DNA of 10,213 nt, from assembly GCA_945787485.1 (NCBI GenBank), contig CALZHV010000068.1, positions 1-10,213 of the forward strand, read 5' to 3'. The notes beneath the pieces are model-generated. The model saw only the letters and a list, made by a program, of their open reading frames with translations. It did no database searches and was not told the origin of the DNA. The stretch is from an uncultured Lachnospiraceae bacterium (lineage in GTDB: Bacteria > Bacillota > Clostridia > Lachnospirales > Lachnospiraceae). A program made the translations under genes and the position numbers. Positions 1 through 7,046 of this stretch are shown here, piece by piece; position 1 is the stretch's first letter; every line of letters begins with the position of its first letter.

Positions 1-1531
1 AGGGCATAGTTCTACGAGTATATCTGCAGCAATGGGATATGCTGTTGCAAGAGACATCACAGGTGGCAAAGAAAAAATAGCAGCTGTTATCGGTGATGGT
101 TCGCTTACAGGTGGTATGGCTTACGAGGCATTAAACAGTCTTGCGCAGGAACGTACCGGATGTGTAATAATTTTAAATGACAATGAAATGTCTATTGGAA
201 AAAATGTGGGTGGTCTTTCTAAATATCTTACTGATATAAGAGTCGGAGCAGCCTATAATGATTTAAAAACAGGTGTCGAAAACAGTCTTATTGTTACAAA
301 AGCCGGAGAAAAAGTTGCCAAAACAATAAAACGTTCGAAAGACAGCTTAAAGCAATTACTTGTACCGGGTATGTTTTTTGAAGAGTTGGGAATTACATAT
401 GTCGGTCCTATAGACGGACATGATGTTGAAGAGATGGTTTCTACATTTAAGAAAGCATTTAGATTAAATAAGCCTATAATTATTCATGTAAAGACGAAAA
501 AGGGTAAGGGATTTAAACCGGCGGAGAGACATCCGGATTATTTTCATGGTGTTGCACCTTTTGACAAGAAGACAGGGAAGGTGCTTGAGAAGAAAAAACA
601 TCGTTCCTATACAGATATTTTTGCAGATTATCTTAGTGGTATGTTTGAAAATAATGATAAGCTTGTTGCCATAACTGCTGCGATGTCGATAGGAACAGGT
701 CTTTCTAAGGTTTCTGAGCTTTATCCTACAAGAGTATTTGATGTTGGAATTGCCGAGCAGCATGCTGTTACATTTGCGGCCGGTATGGCAAAGGCAGGTA
801 TGATTCCTGTTGTGGCAATATATTCATCATTTCTTCAAAGGGCATATGATCAGATACTTCACGATGTATGTCTACAGAATTTGCATGTTATTTTTGCAAT
901 TGACAGGTCAGGTCTGGTTGGCCAGGATGGTGAAACACATCAAGGTATATATGATGTGTCATATTTGAGACATATGCCGAACATGACGGTTTTGGCTCCT
1001 AAAAACAGATATGAATTGCGACAGATGCTTGACTTTGCTACAGAAATTGATGGTCCGGTTGCCATTAAATATCCGAGGGCAGATGCATTTGCCGGTCTTA
1101 AGGAATACAATGCTCCTATAGTTTACGGTAAGAGTGAAGTAATATGTCAGGGTAGCAAAGTGGCCGTATTTGCGTGTGGAAATATGGTTGTAGAGGCATT
1201 AAAGCTCGTAGATAAATTAAAATCACAGAGAATTCTTGCAACACTCATAAATGTAAGATTTTTATCAAATGTTGACATAGAATTGCTTAAAGAAATCTGT
1301 GAAAAACACAGTATAATTGTTTCTATGGAAGAAAATGTTCAAAAAGGCGGTTATGGTGAGCTGCTTGGAGATACTATTATCGAAGAGGGTATTAAGACTA
1401 CAGAAGATTTTAAGTTTATAAACTGCTCACTTAAAGCAGGAATTATTGAACACGGAAACATAGATATTTTAAGAGATATTTATGAGATAAACGCAGACAG
1501 TGTTTATGATAAGATAAAGGCAGTGTTATAG
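1..1531 (+). CDS. dxs: 1-deoxy-D-xylulose-5-phosphate synthase, 5' end missing
   Basis: Condenses pyruvate and glyceraldehyde 3-phosphate to DXP with thiamine diphosphate, the first step of the MEP isoprenoid pathway, also feeding thiamine and pyridoxal synthesis; cytosolic. The reading frame is already open at base 2 and encodes GHSSTSISAAMG, the conserved DXS segment, so the gene starts upstream of the window. About 509 residues are visible against a usual length near 620, so roughly the first 110 are missing. Visible in order: the ThDP/Mg motif GDGSLTGG followed by ILNDNEMSI, then the pyrimidine-domain motif FDVGIAEQHAVTFAAG, whose Glu is the expected catalytic residue, the GLVGQDGETHQG loop, and a transketolase C-terminal domain ending in EENVQKGGYGELL. 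No frameshift is seen. The stop lies 3 bases before the next gene, so it is the upstream member of the operon. Family assignment is secure. Confidence 0.97.
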   Translation, partial: GHSSTSISAAMGYAVARDITGGKEKIAAVIGDGSLTGGMAYEALNSLAQERTGCVIILNDNEMSIGKNVGGLSKYLTDIRVGAAYNDLKTGVENSLIVTKAGEKVAKTIKRSKDSLKQLLVPGMFFEELGITYVGPIDGHDVEEMVSTFKKAFRLNKPIIIHVKTKKGKGFKPAERHPDYFHGVAPFDKKTGKVLEKKKHRSYTDIFADYLSGMFENNDKLVAITAAMSIGTGLSKVSELYPTRVFDVGIAEQHAVTFAAGMAKAGMIPVVAIYSSFLQRAYDQILHDVCLQNLHVIFAIDRSGLVGQDGETHQGIYDVSYLRHMPNMTVLAPKNRYELRQMLDFATEIDGPVAIKYPRADAFAGLKEYNAPIVYGKSEVICQGSKVAVFACGNMVVEALKLVDKLKSQRILATLINVRFLSNVDIELLKEICEKHSIIVSMEENVQKGGYGELLGDTIIEEGIKTTEDFKFINCSLKAGIIEHGNIDILRDIYEINADSVYDKIKAVL

Positions 1532-1534
1532 AAT

Positions 1535-2377
1535 ATGGCAGATAAAATCAAAAAAGAAAGATTGGATATTTTGCTGGTAAATAAAGGTCTTGCTTCTTCG
1601 AGAGAGAAGGCTAAGGCAATTATTATGTCAGGAATAGTATATGTGGATGGAGAAAAGGAAGATAAAGCAGGACAGACATTTCCGGAAAATGCTGTTATTG
1701 AGGTCAGGGGTAATACATTAAAGTATGTTAGCCGTGGTGGTTTGAAGCTTGAAAAAGCTATGAACGAATTTGACCTTAAGCTTGACGGAAATATATGTAT
1801 GGATGTTGGTTCTTCAACAGGAGGCTTCACTGACTGTATGCTTCAAAATGGTGCCGTAAAGGTATATGCTGTCGATGTCGGTCACGGTCAGCTTGACTGG
1901 AAATTAAGAAATGATGAACGTGTCGTATGTATGGAAAAAACAAACATAAGATATGTTACGCCGGATGATATAGATGATAAGATAGATTTCTCTTCTATTG
2001 ATGTATCATTTATATCACTCACAAAGGTTTTATTGCCTGTAAAGGAGCTTCTTACTGACAAAGGAAGAATAGTATGTCTTATAAAACCACAGTTTGAAGC
2101 AGGCAGGGAAAAGGTTGGCAAGAAGGGTGTGGTTCGTGATAAAAAAGTGCATGAAGAGGTTATCGAAATGGTAACGGAATATGCTAAATCTATCGAATTG
2201 TATCCGATTAATCTTGATTTTTCACCTGTAAAAGGACCTGAAGGTAATATAGAATATTTATTATATCTTACTAAGGATAGCAATGATGTCCTGCTTGACG
2301 GCGGGAATGTTATTGATATAAACAGGGTTGTGGAAAATTCACACATGACCCTAGATAAGGGAGAAGTAAATGAATAA
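1535..2377 (+). CDS. tlyA: TlyA-family S4-domain rRNA methyltransferase / hemolysin A family protein
   Basis: 280 residues, the usual TlyA/YqxC length. Residues 1-65 form an S4 RNA-binding domain (ERLDILLVNKGLASSREKAK), followed by a FtsJ-like SAM-dependent methyltransferase fold: SAM motif DVGSSTGGFTDC at 90-101, acidic motif AVDVGHGQL at 112-120, DVSFISL at 156-162 and KPQFE at 184-188. Characterised mycobacterial TlyA makes 2'-O-methylcytidines in 16S and 23S rRNA; some homologues were named hemolysins. Whether this one methylates rRNA is inferred from the family. The start is 3 bases after the dxs stop with only a weak, distant AAAGG at 1516-1520, so translation is probably coupled to dxs; a later start would cut the S4 domain. 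The 3' end overlaps nadK by 8 bases. The neighbourhood dxs-tlyA-nadK-argR-recN is a known Clostridia arrangement. Confidence 0.95.
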   Translation: MADKIKKERLDILLVNKGLASSREKAKAIIMSGIVYVDGEKEDKAGQTFPENAVIEVRGNTLKYVSRGGLKLEKAMNEFDLKLDGNICMDVGSSTGGFTDCMLQNGAVKVYAVDVGHGQLDWKLRNDERVVCMEKTNIRYVTPDDIDDKIDFSSIDVSFISLTKVLLPVKELLTDKGRIVCLIKPQFEAGREKVGKKGVVRDKKVHEEVIEMVTEYAKSIELYPINLDFSPVKGPEGNIEYLLYLTKDSNDVLLDGGNVIDINRVVENSHMTLDKGEVNE

Positions 2378-3206
2378 TAAGTTCCTCATTTTTGTAAATA
2401 ATGATAAAGATGCAGACTTAAAAATTAATAATGCCATTACCGAATATTTAAGAGAACATGGTGCTGATGCTGTCTCCATAGATGATAAATATGATGAAAA
2501 CGGAAATAAAATCGACAAAAGTGTTTTCGATGGAGTAGATGCAGTAATAGTTCTCGGCGGAGACGGAACAATGCTTCGTGCTACAGCGTTGCTTGAGGGA
2601 AGAAACATTCCTATAATGGGAGTCAATCTTGGAACATTAGGCTTTCTTACCGAGGTTGAACAGGTTAATGTTTATGACGCATTGGACAGATTATTACAGG
2701 GAAAATATGAAATTGAAAAACGTATGATGATAGAAGGACGCGTAAGCAACAACACGTTTCACGCATTAAATGATATCGTAATTTCAAGAGCAGGTTTCTC
2801 AAGAATAATATGTCTTAACATTTATGTTAATAATCAATTATTGGATACATATGAGGCAGATGGAATTATAGTATCGACGCCTACAGGCTCTACAGGGTAC
2901 AACCTTTCCGCTGGTGGTCCTATTGTGAGTCCAAAGTCTAAAGCAATAGTCGTTACACCTATTTCACCACATTCGCTTACTTCAAAGAGTGTAGTATTTG
3001 ACAGTACCGATAATATCAAAATAGAAATTGTTAAGAAAAGAAAAACACAGGAAACAGAAGCTATTGTGTCATTTGACGGCATGAATAATAAAGCACTTTC
3101 TGCCAATGATGAGGTTTTTGCAAAATTATCAGAAAGAGAAGTAAGCATAATTAAAATGTATGATAATAATTTCTATAGTGTATTGAGAGAAAAAATTGGA
3201 GGATAA
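2370..3206 (+). CDS. nadK: NAD kinase
   Basis: Phosphorylates NAD to NADP in the cytosol, the only route to NADP. The 278-residue length fits the family. Key motifs are GGDGT at 63-67 (phosphate-binding loop; the Asp is the usual catalytic base), GVNLGTLGFLTE at 84-95, LNDIVISR at 133-140 (the NE/ND substrate-binding motif) and the DGIIVSTPTGSTGY segment at 164-177, the most diagnostic NAD kinase signature. A SFDG motif at 234-237 is also typical. The ATG is preceded by AAGGGAG at 2357-2363 with 6-base spacing, and the start lies inside the last codons of tlyA, so translation is likely coupled. The last codons contain the GGAGG ribosome-binding site of argR. All expected motifs are intact. 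Confidence 0.97.
   Translation: MNNKFLIFVNNDKDADLKINNAITEYLREHGADAVSIDDKYDENGNKIDKSVFDGVDAVIVLGGDGTMLRATALLEGRNIPIMGVNLGTLGFLTEVEQVNVYDALDRLLQGKYEIEKRMMIEGRVSNNTFHALNDIVISRAGFSRIICLNIYVNNQLLDTYEADGIIVSTPTGSTGYNLSAGGPIVSPKSKAIVVTPISPHSLTSKSVVFDSTDNIKIEIVKKRKTQETEAIVSFDGMNNKALSANDEVFAKLSEREVSIIKMYDNNFYSVLREKIGG
3198..3202 (+). promoter_or_regulatory. Ribosome-binding site that sets the argR start
   Basis: A perfect GGAGG lies inside the last codons of nadK. It is 8 bases from TTG at 3211, the normal distance. An earlier in-frame TTG at 3196 overlaps the GGAGG itself and cannot be served by it. The argR start is therefore placed at 3211. Confidence 0.85.
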
Positions 3207-3210
3207 TAAT

Positions 3211-3663
3211 TTGAAGAAAAAAAGACAGGATTTGATACTTCAATTAATCTCTGAGTTTGATGTTGATACTCATCAGGAACTGTTGGAATTATTGGAGAAA
3301 AATGATATTCATACTACACAGGCTACTATTTCAAGGGATATAAGACAACTTGGACTTACAAAGGTTTCTTACGGTGTAAACAAGCACAGATATGTTGCAC
3401 CAAATACAGTTAAATCTGAGGAAAACAGTTCGTACAAGCATGTTCTGGCTTCATGTCTTGTCAGTATGGAATATTCCGAGAATATAATTGTAATCAAAAC
3501 AAATGCAGGTATGGCGATGGCGGTCGGAGCAACAATTGATGCTTTATCAATTGACGGAATAATGGGATGTATAGCAGGAGATGACACAATTTTTCTTGCA
3601 ATAAGACATAAAGAAGAGGCTCCAAATATAATTAGTCGAATAAAATCGGCATATCCTGAATAA
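3211..3663 (+). CDS. argR: Arginine repressor ArgR/AhrC
   Basis: Hexameric arginine-sensing transcription factor that represses arginine biosynthesis and, in Bacillus AhrC, activates catabolism. With the TTG start at 3211 it has 150 residues, the typical size. The N-terminal winged helix-turn-helix contains TQATISRDI at 36-44, whose Ser-Arg pair contacts the ARG box. The C-terminal oligomerisation and arginine-binding domain contains IVIKTNAGMA at 93-102 and GCIAGDDTIF at 119-128; the paired Asp residues bind the arginine ligand. The more common form of that motif is GTIAGDDT, so Cys replaces Thr here, probably neutral. TTG start and coupling to nadK suggest modest expression. argR next to recN is standard in Firmicutes, and arginine genes are not expected beside it. 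No convincing ARG box was seen in the window. Confidence 0.95.
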   Translation: MKKKRQDLILQLISEFDVDTHQELLELLEKNDIHTTQATISRDIRQLGLTKVSYGVNKHRYVAPNTVKSEENSSYKHVLASCLVSMEYSENIIVIKTNAGMAMAVGATIDALSIDGIMGCIAGDDTIFLAIRHKEEAPNIISRIKSAYPE

Positions 3664-3686
3664 TATACAAATTGGAGGTATAAAAA

Positions 3687-5369
3687 ATGTTGCTTCATAT
3701 GCACATTAAAAATATAGCTCTTATTGATGATATACAAATAGATTTTTACGATGGTTTAAATATATTAACCGGAGAAACCGGGGCCGGTAAATCCATTATT
3801 ATAGGCTCACTTGCCATTGGGCTTGGTGATAAATTTAATAAGGATTTACTCCGCGACGTTTCAAAGGACGGAATTGTTGAATTATTGTTTTCTATTGACG
3901 ACAATACTGCAGATAAGCTTTCAAAGCTGGACATTGATACACCGGATGGTGAATTGCTCATTACAAGACAATTGGGAGCAGCCGGAAGATGTATAACAAA
4001 GATAAATGATAATACCGTAACAACAGCAAAGCTTAAAGAAGTTGCCGGTGTTATTATTGATTTACACGCACAGCATGAACAGCAAAGCTTGAAGCATGCA
4101 TCAAAGCATCTTGAAATCTTAGATGGCTTTGGAGCAGAAAATATAAGTATAATTAAAGAGCAATTACAGAAAATATATTATCAATACAAAGAGCAAAAGG
4201 ATATTCTTGAAAAAGAAAAGATTGATGATGTAGAAAAAAACAAAAAGCTGGATTTCCTTAATTTTCAGATAGATGAGATAGAAAAAGCAACTCTTAAACC
4301 TGATGAAGAGCAAATTCTTGAAGCACAGTTCAACAAAATGAATAATGCAAAGGAAATAACAGCAATTGCTTCTGAGGTTTATGAAATAACAGGCTATAAT
4401 AGTGAAAAATCAGCCGGTGAAGGTATAGGACATGCACTTGTACAGTTGAAAAGAGCATATGAGCTTGACCCTGATTTGTCATCAAATTATGATTTGTTAT
4501 GTGACATTGATGGTATGCTAAATGATTTTAACAGAGAATTAAGCTGTTATATGGAAGAAATGGAATTTGACCGCGAATCATTTGATGCGACGGAAAAAAG
4601 GCTTGATTTAATCCGTGGACTTGAAGCAAAGTACGGCAATACAATTGAGGATGTTCTTAATACTTTGCAAGAGTGTAAGGAACAAAGGGATAAGCTTGCC
4701 GATTATGATGTCTATATTGAAAACTTAGAAAAAACTGTTAAAGACCTTGAGAAACAGGTAATTGAATTGAGTGACAAATTGACAAAGGTGCGCAAGAAAT
4801 ACGCTAAAGAATTATGTGATGTAATAATTGCTGCATTAAAAGAACTCAATTTTTTAGATGTGAAATTTGACATGGAATTTAACAAGCTTGATAATTACAC
4901 CTCAAATGGGAATGATGAGGCACATTTCATGATTTCGACAAATGTTGGCGAAAGGATGAAACCATTATACGAAGTGGCATCAGGCGGAGAGCTTTCGAGA
5001 GTCATGCTTGCCATCAAAGCATGTCTTGCCAATAAGGATGATACACCAACACTTATATTTGATGAAATTGATGTCGGTATAAGCGGTATTACGGCACAAA
5101 GAGTCGGTGAGAAAATGTCGATTATTGCCGGAAATCATCAGGTAATATGCATTACACATTTGCCACAGATTGCTGCACTTGCTGATTCTCATTTTGTAAT
5201 TGAAAAGGTTGTACATAATGGTAAAACAAATACTGTTATAAGGAAATTGTCTGAAACCGATTCGGTAAATGAGCTTGCCAGATTAATAGGAGGTGCATCA
5301 ATTACGGATGCTACGCTTGCAAGCGCTAACGAAATGAGGGAAATGGCACAAAAAATCAAATCAAAGTAA
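3687..5369 (+). CDS. recN: DNA repair ATPase RecN
   Basis: SMC-like ATPase that acts early in double-strand-break repair, helping tether DNA ends and load RecA at the nucleoid. The 560-residue length matches the family (about 550-575). The order is N-terminal half of the ABC head with Walker A GETGAGKS at 29-36; LHAQHEQQSL, typical of RecN, near 125-135; a long charged, coiled-coil-rich middle of roughly 150-385; then the second half of the head with ABC signature SGGELSRVMLA from residue 432, Walker B LIFDEIDVGISG with Asp459-Glu460, and ITHLPQIAA holding the switch His. All ATPase residues are present. The ATG has GGAGG at 3674-3678, 8 bases upstream, and the gap to argR is 23 bases. No SOS-box-like palindrome was seen in that gap, so it is probably transcribed with the upstream genes. 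A strong terminator follows. Confidence 0.97.
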   Translation: MLLHMHIKNIALIDDIQIDFYDGLNILTGETGAGKSIIIGSLAIGLGDKFNKDLLRDVSKDGIVELLFSIDDNTADKLSKLDIDTPDGELLITRQLGAAGRCITKINDNTVTTAKLKEVAGVIIDLHAQHEQQSLKHASKHLEILDGFGAENISIIKEQLQKIYYQYKEQKDILEKEKIDDVEKNKKLDFLNFQIDEIEKATLKPDEEQILEAQFNKMNNAKEITAIASEVYEITGYNSEKSAGEGIGHALVQLKRAYELDPDLSSNYDLLCDIDGMLNDFNRELSCYMEEMEFDRESFDATEKRLDLIRGLEAKYGNTIEDVLNTLQECKEQRDKLADYDVYIENLEKTVKDLEKQVIELSDKLTKVRKKYAKELCDVIIAALKELNFLDVKFDMEFNKLDNYTSNGNDEAHFMISTNVGERMKPLYEVASGGELSRVMLAIKACLANKDDTPTLIFDEIDVGISGITAQRVGEKMSIIAGNHQVICITHLPQIAALADSHFVIEKVVHNGKTNTVIRKLSETDSVNELARLIGGASITDATLASANEMREMAQKIKSK

Positions 5370-5423
5370 TATTAATCCAAAAACGTCAAAAATAAACAGT
5401 TTAAAATAAGCTTTTTTTCAAAT

Positions 5424-5458
5424 AATAAAAGTATGTGATAAACATACTTTTATTTTTT
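5424..5458 (+). terminator. Rho-independent terminator after recN
   Basis: A perfect 12-bp inverted repeat (5424-5435 with 5443-5454) encloses a 7-base loop TGATAAA; the 3' arm runs directly into more T residues (5455-5458). The stem is A+T-rich (AATAAAAGTATG), so it is weaker than a GC stem, but its perfection and position 54 bases past the recN stop support a terminator closing the dxs-recN operon. Some read-through into spoIVB is possible. Confidence 0.75.
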
Positions 5459-5490
5459 ATACTTTAATTTTTTATACTTTGATTTTTTAT
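5452..5490 (+). repeat. 15-bp A/T tandem repeat, about 2.6 copies
   Basis: Units ATTTTTTATACTTTA (5452-5466), ATTTTTTATACTTTG (5467-5481) and a partial third ATTTTTTAT (5482-5490). The first unit begins inside the T-rich 3' arm and tail of the recN terminator, so the repeat looks like a duplicated terminator tail. It fills the whole space up to the spoIVB ribosome-binding site, where a spoIVB promoter would be expected. The internal TATACT has no well-placed -35 partner that I can defend. Confidence 0.8.
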
Positions 5491-5491
5491 T

Positions 5492-5495
5492 GAGG
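5492..5495 (+). promoter_or_regulatory. Ribosome-binding site that sets the spoIVB start
   Basis: GAGG lies 2 bases before an ATG at 5498 and 8 bases before an in-frame ATG at 5504. Only the second has workable spacing, so the start at 5504 is preferred; this removes two residues. Confidence 0.65.
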
Positions 5496-5503
5496 AAATG
5501 CTT

Positions 5504-6565
5504 ATGGGAACATATAAAAAAATTGTATTGGCGGGAATTATCAGCGTTACTTTATTTGCAATAACTTCAATTTACAGCTGGCCTGAAAGAGATTACAGTA
5601 TTTCGACAAATAACTATATAGAAGAGAATCAGACAAAAACAGAGAAAACGGTTCTGGTTTCGGGAAAACCTATTGGAATATACGTTAAGTCAAAGGGTAT
5701 TATGGTTATTGGAACAAGCGAAATATCTGATGACGAAGGTAATATTTTTAAACCAAGTCAGGATGCACTGATGAGAGGTGATTATATATTGGGTGTAAAC
5801 GGTGTTGAAATAAAGGATAAAGCTACACTTATGGATATGGTTTCAGCAAGTAATGGTGAGAGTGTAACCTTAGATGTTTTAAGAGACAAGGAACAAATTA
5901 AGGTGACAATCAATCCTATAAAAACATATAACGGAAAATATATGATGGGAGCATGGGTAAAGGATGATATAGCCGGAATAGGAACGCTGACATTTATAGA
6001 TGAAAATAAGTTTGTAGCGTTAGGTCACAGTATTAATGACAATGATACAGGAGAATTATTTGAGCTGTCAGACGGAGGAATTTATGAAACAAAGCTTGTA
6101 AATATTGTAAAAGCATCAAAAGGTTCTCCGGGACGAATCGAAGGGGTAATCGATTACTCAAAGGAAAGCCTCATAGGAAGAATTAATGAAAATGATGCTT
6201 ACGGGATCAGCGGAAAAATTGTTGGCGCACAGGTGGACGAACAGGAAGGAATAAGGATGCCTGTAGCAGATAAAAATGAAATAAAAACAGGTAAAGCATA
6301 TATTTATTCATGTATAAACGGTAAAGGTCAGTTTTATGAAATAAACATTACTGATATAAACTACAATTCCTATTCAGACGGAAAAAATATGAAGATAAAG
6401 GTTACAGATTTGAATTTATTAAATGAAACAAACGGTATAATACAGGGGATGAGTGGTTCACCAATAATACAGGACGGAAAGCTTGTTGGTGCGGTTACCC
6501 ACGTGTTTGTAAATGACCCGACCAGGGGGTATGGGATTTTTATTGAAAATATGCTGGAGCACTAA
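5504..6565 (+). CDS. spoIVB: SpoIVB serine peptidase (MEROPS S55), sporulation signalling
   Basis: In spore formers SpoIVB is made in the forespore, crosses into the intermembrane space and cleaves SpoIVFA, freeing SpoIVFB to process pro-sigma-K. Here 353 residues: a membrane anchor/signal segment at about 7-24, a short linker, a PDZ domain at about 55-140 (the region with RGDYILGVNGVEI at 91-103), and the S55 peptidase domain at about 150-353. Catalytic features are His175 in FVALGHSI and Ser319 in GMSGSPII (315-322), followed by the family-typical VGAVTHVFVNDPTRGYG. The fold and active-site segments look intact, so the gene does not look decayed. It follows the recN terminator, as in recN-spoIVB of other Firmicutes, but is not followed by spo0A. 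No sporulation-sigma promoter could be defended. Function in this strain depends on whether the rest of the sigma-K pathway exists. Confidence 0.93.
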   Translation: MGTYKKIVLAGIISVTLFAITSIYSWPERDYSISTNNYIEENQTKTEKTVLVSGKPIGIYVKSKGIMVIGTSEISDDEGNIFKPSQDALMRGDYILGVNGVEIKDKATLMDMVSASNGESVTLDVLRDKEQIKVTINPIKTYNGKYMMGAWVKDDIAGIGTLTFIDENKFVALGHSINDNDTGELFELSDGGIYETKLVNIVKASKGSPGRIEGVIDYSKESLIGRINENDAYGISGKIVGAQVDEQEGIRMPVADKNEIKTGKAYIYSCINGKGQFYEINITDINYNSYSDGKNMKIKVTDLNLLNETNGIIQGMSGSPIIQDGKLVGAVTHVFVNDPTRGYGIFIENMLEH

Positions 6566-6683
6566 TGTGATGTTCAAGAGGAAGGGAAAAATAAATTTAT
6601 GAATGAATGTTTTCTCAAAAAAACTCCATTGAAAAAGATGAATTATGCAAATACACCATAATAAAAATGACTAATATAATAAC

Positions 6684-6700
6684 AAAAATATAATAAAATA
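6684..6700 (+). repeat. Left copy of 17-bp direct repeat flanking the hipBA module
   Basis: AAAAATATAATAAAATA occurs here and again, base for base, at 8179-8195. The flanking bases differ on both sides (c/g before, c/t after), so the identity is exactly 17 bases. The copy ends one base before the -35 element of the module's promoter. It contains only A and T, which raises the chance of coincidence. Confidence 0.7.
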
Positions 6701-6701
6701 C

Positions 6702-6730
6702 TTGAAAAAAGCTAATATATTAACTATAAT
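6702..6730 (+). promoter_or_regulatory. Sigma-A promoter for the hipB-hipA pair
   Basis: TTGAAA (6702-6707), exactly 17 bases of spacer, then a perfect TATAAT (6725-6730). Transcription should start near 6737, giving a leader of about 30 bases with AGGAG at 6753-6757, 10 bases before the ATG at 6768. It lies immediately to the right of the 17-bp direct repeat, so the module carries its own promoter. Confidence 0.8.
6711..6724 (+). promoter_or_regulatory. Candidate HipB operator in the promoter spacer
   Basis: The promoter spacer holds the perfect 10-base palindrome TAATATATTA (6713-6722), imperfectly extended to 14 bases. Its core AATATATTA recurs at 6760-6768 across the start codon, and a 12-of-13 relative, CTAATATAATAAC, lies at 6671-6683. 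HipB-type proteins autorepress by binding such sites, so this is a reasonable operator, but the A/T-only composition makes it weak evidence. Confidence 0.3.
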
Positions 6731-6767
6731 AAATATACAAGTTTGACAGCGTAGGAGCGAATATATT

Positions 6768-7046
6768 ATGCAAAAATATATATGGGAAACACCGGAAGAA
6801 ATTACAATGATTGTATCAAATCATACAAAAAAATTGAGAAAAAGATTAAAAATTTCGAGACGTAAGCTGAGTGAAATGTCCGGGGTTAGTTATGGTTCTA
6901 TTAAACGATTTGAAGAAACAGGAAATATTAGCCTTCTATCATTAACGAAAATAGCTATGGCTTTGGATGTGTCATGGGATATAAAAAACATATTCGCAGA
7001 AGTACCGTATAAATCTATACAGGAGGTTATGAATGAACAGAAATAA
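6768..7046 (+). CDS. HipB-like XRE-family HTH antitoxin/repressor
   Basis: 92 residues with one Cro/C1-type helix-turn-helix at about 19-72: KKLRKRLKISRRKLSEMSGV, then the recognition segment SYGSIKRFEETG (41-52) and SLLSLTKIAMALDV. The N-terminal WETPEE followed by a KRFE-type recognition helix is a combination I associate with regulators paired with HipA kinases (recollection, not a search). By analogy with E. coli HipB it should bind and neutralise the kinase and autorepress the pair. The start is backed by AGGAG at 10-base spacing and its own promoter. Its last 14 bases overlap hipA, so the two are translationally coupled. There is little beyond the HTH: a tail of about 20 residues (EVPYKSIQEVMNEQK), shared in sequence with the hipA ribosome-binding site. 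Pairing rests on context plus the fold. Confidence 0.85.
   Translation: MQKYIWETPEEITMIVSNHTKKLRKRLKISRRKLSEMSGVSYGSIKRFEETGNISLLSLTKIAMALDVSWDIKNIFAEVPYKSIQEVMNEQK

Noticed and set aside
1888..2346. Long open frame on the minus strand inside tlyA (152 codons), and similar minus-strand frames elsewhere
   Set aside because: They lie wholly or almost wholly within well-identified plus-strand genes, show Ser/Ile/Leu-rich low-complexity translations, and match no family I know.
3811..3996. 61-codon plus-strand frame within the start of recN
   Set aside because: It lies in another frame inside the Walker A region of recN, which is intact, so it is a shadow frame.
5431..5465. Sigma-G-like promoter upstream of spoIVB (GTATG ... 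TATACTTTA)
   Set aside because: The elements are about 22 bases apart, too far for sigma-F/G, and the first lies in the terminator stem; the -10 match is partial.
6599..6661. 20-codon frame (MNECFLKKTPLKKMNYANTP) after spoIVB with a purine-rich GAGGAAGGG 12 bases upstream
   Set aside because: The spacing is long, no promoter precedes it, and a 20-codon frame is expected by chance. It could be looked for in ribosome profiling, but I cannot support it.
6642..6662. ATTATG...CATAAT hairpin after spoIVB as its terminator
   Set aside because: Only 6 A/T-rich pairs with a 9-base loop, followed by A residues rather than T. No convincing spoIVB terminator is visible.
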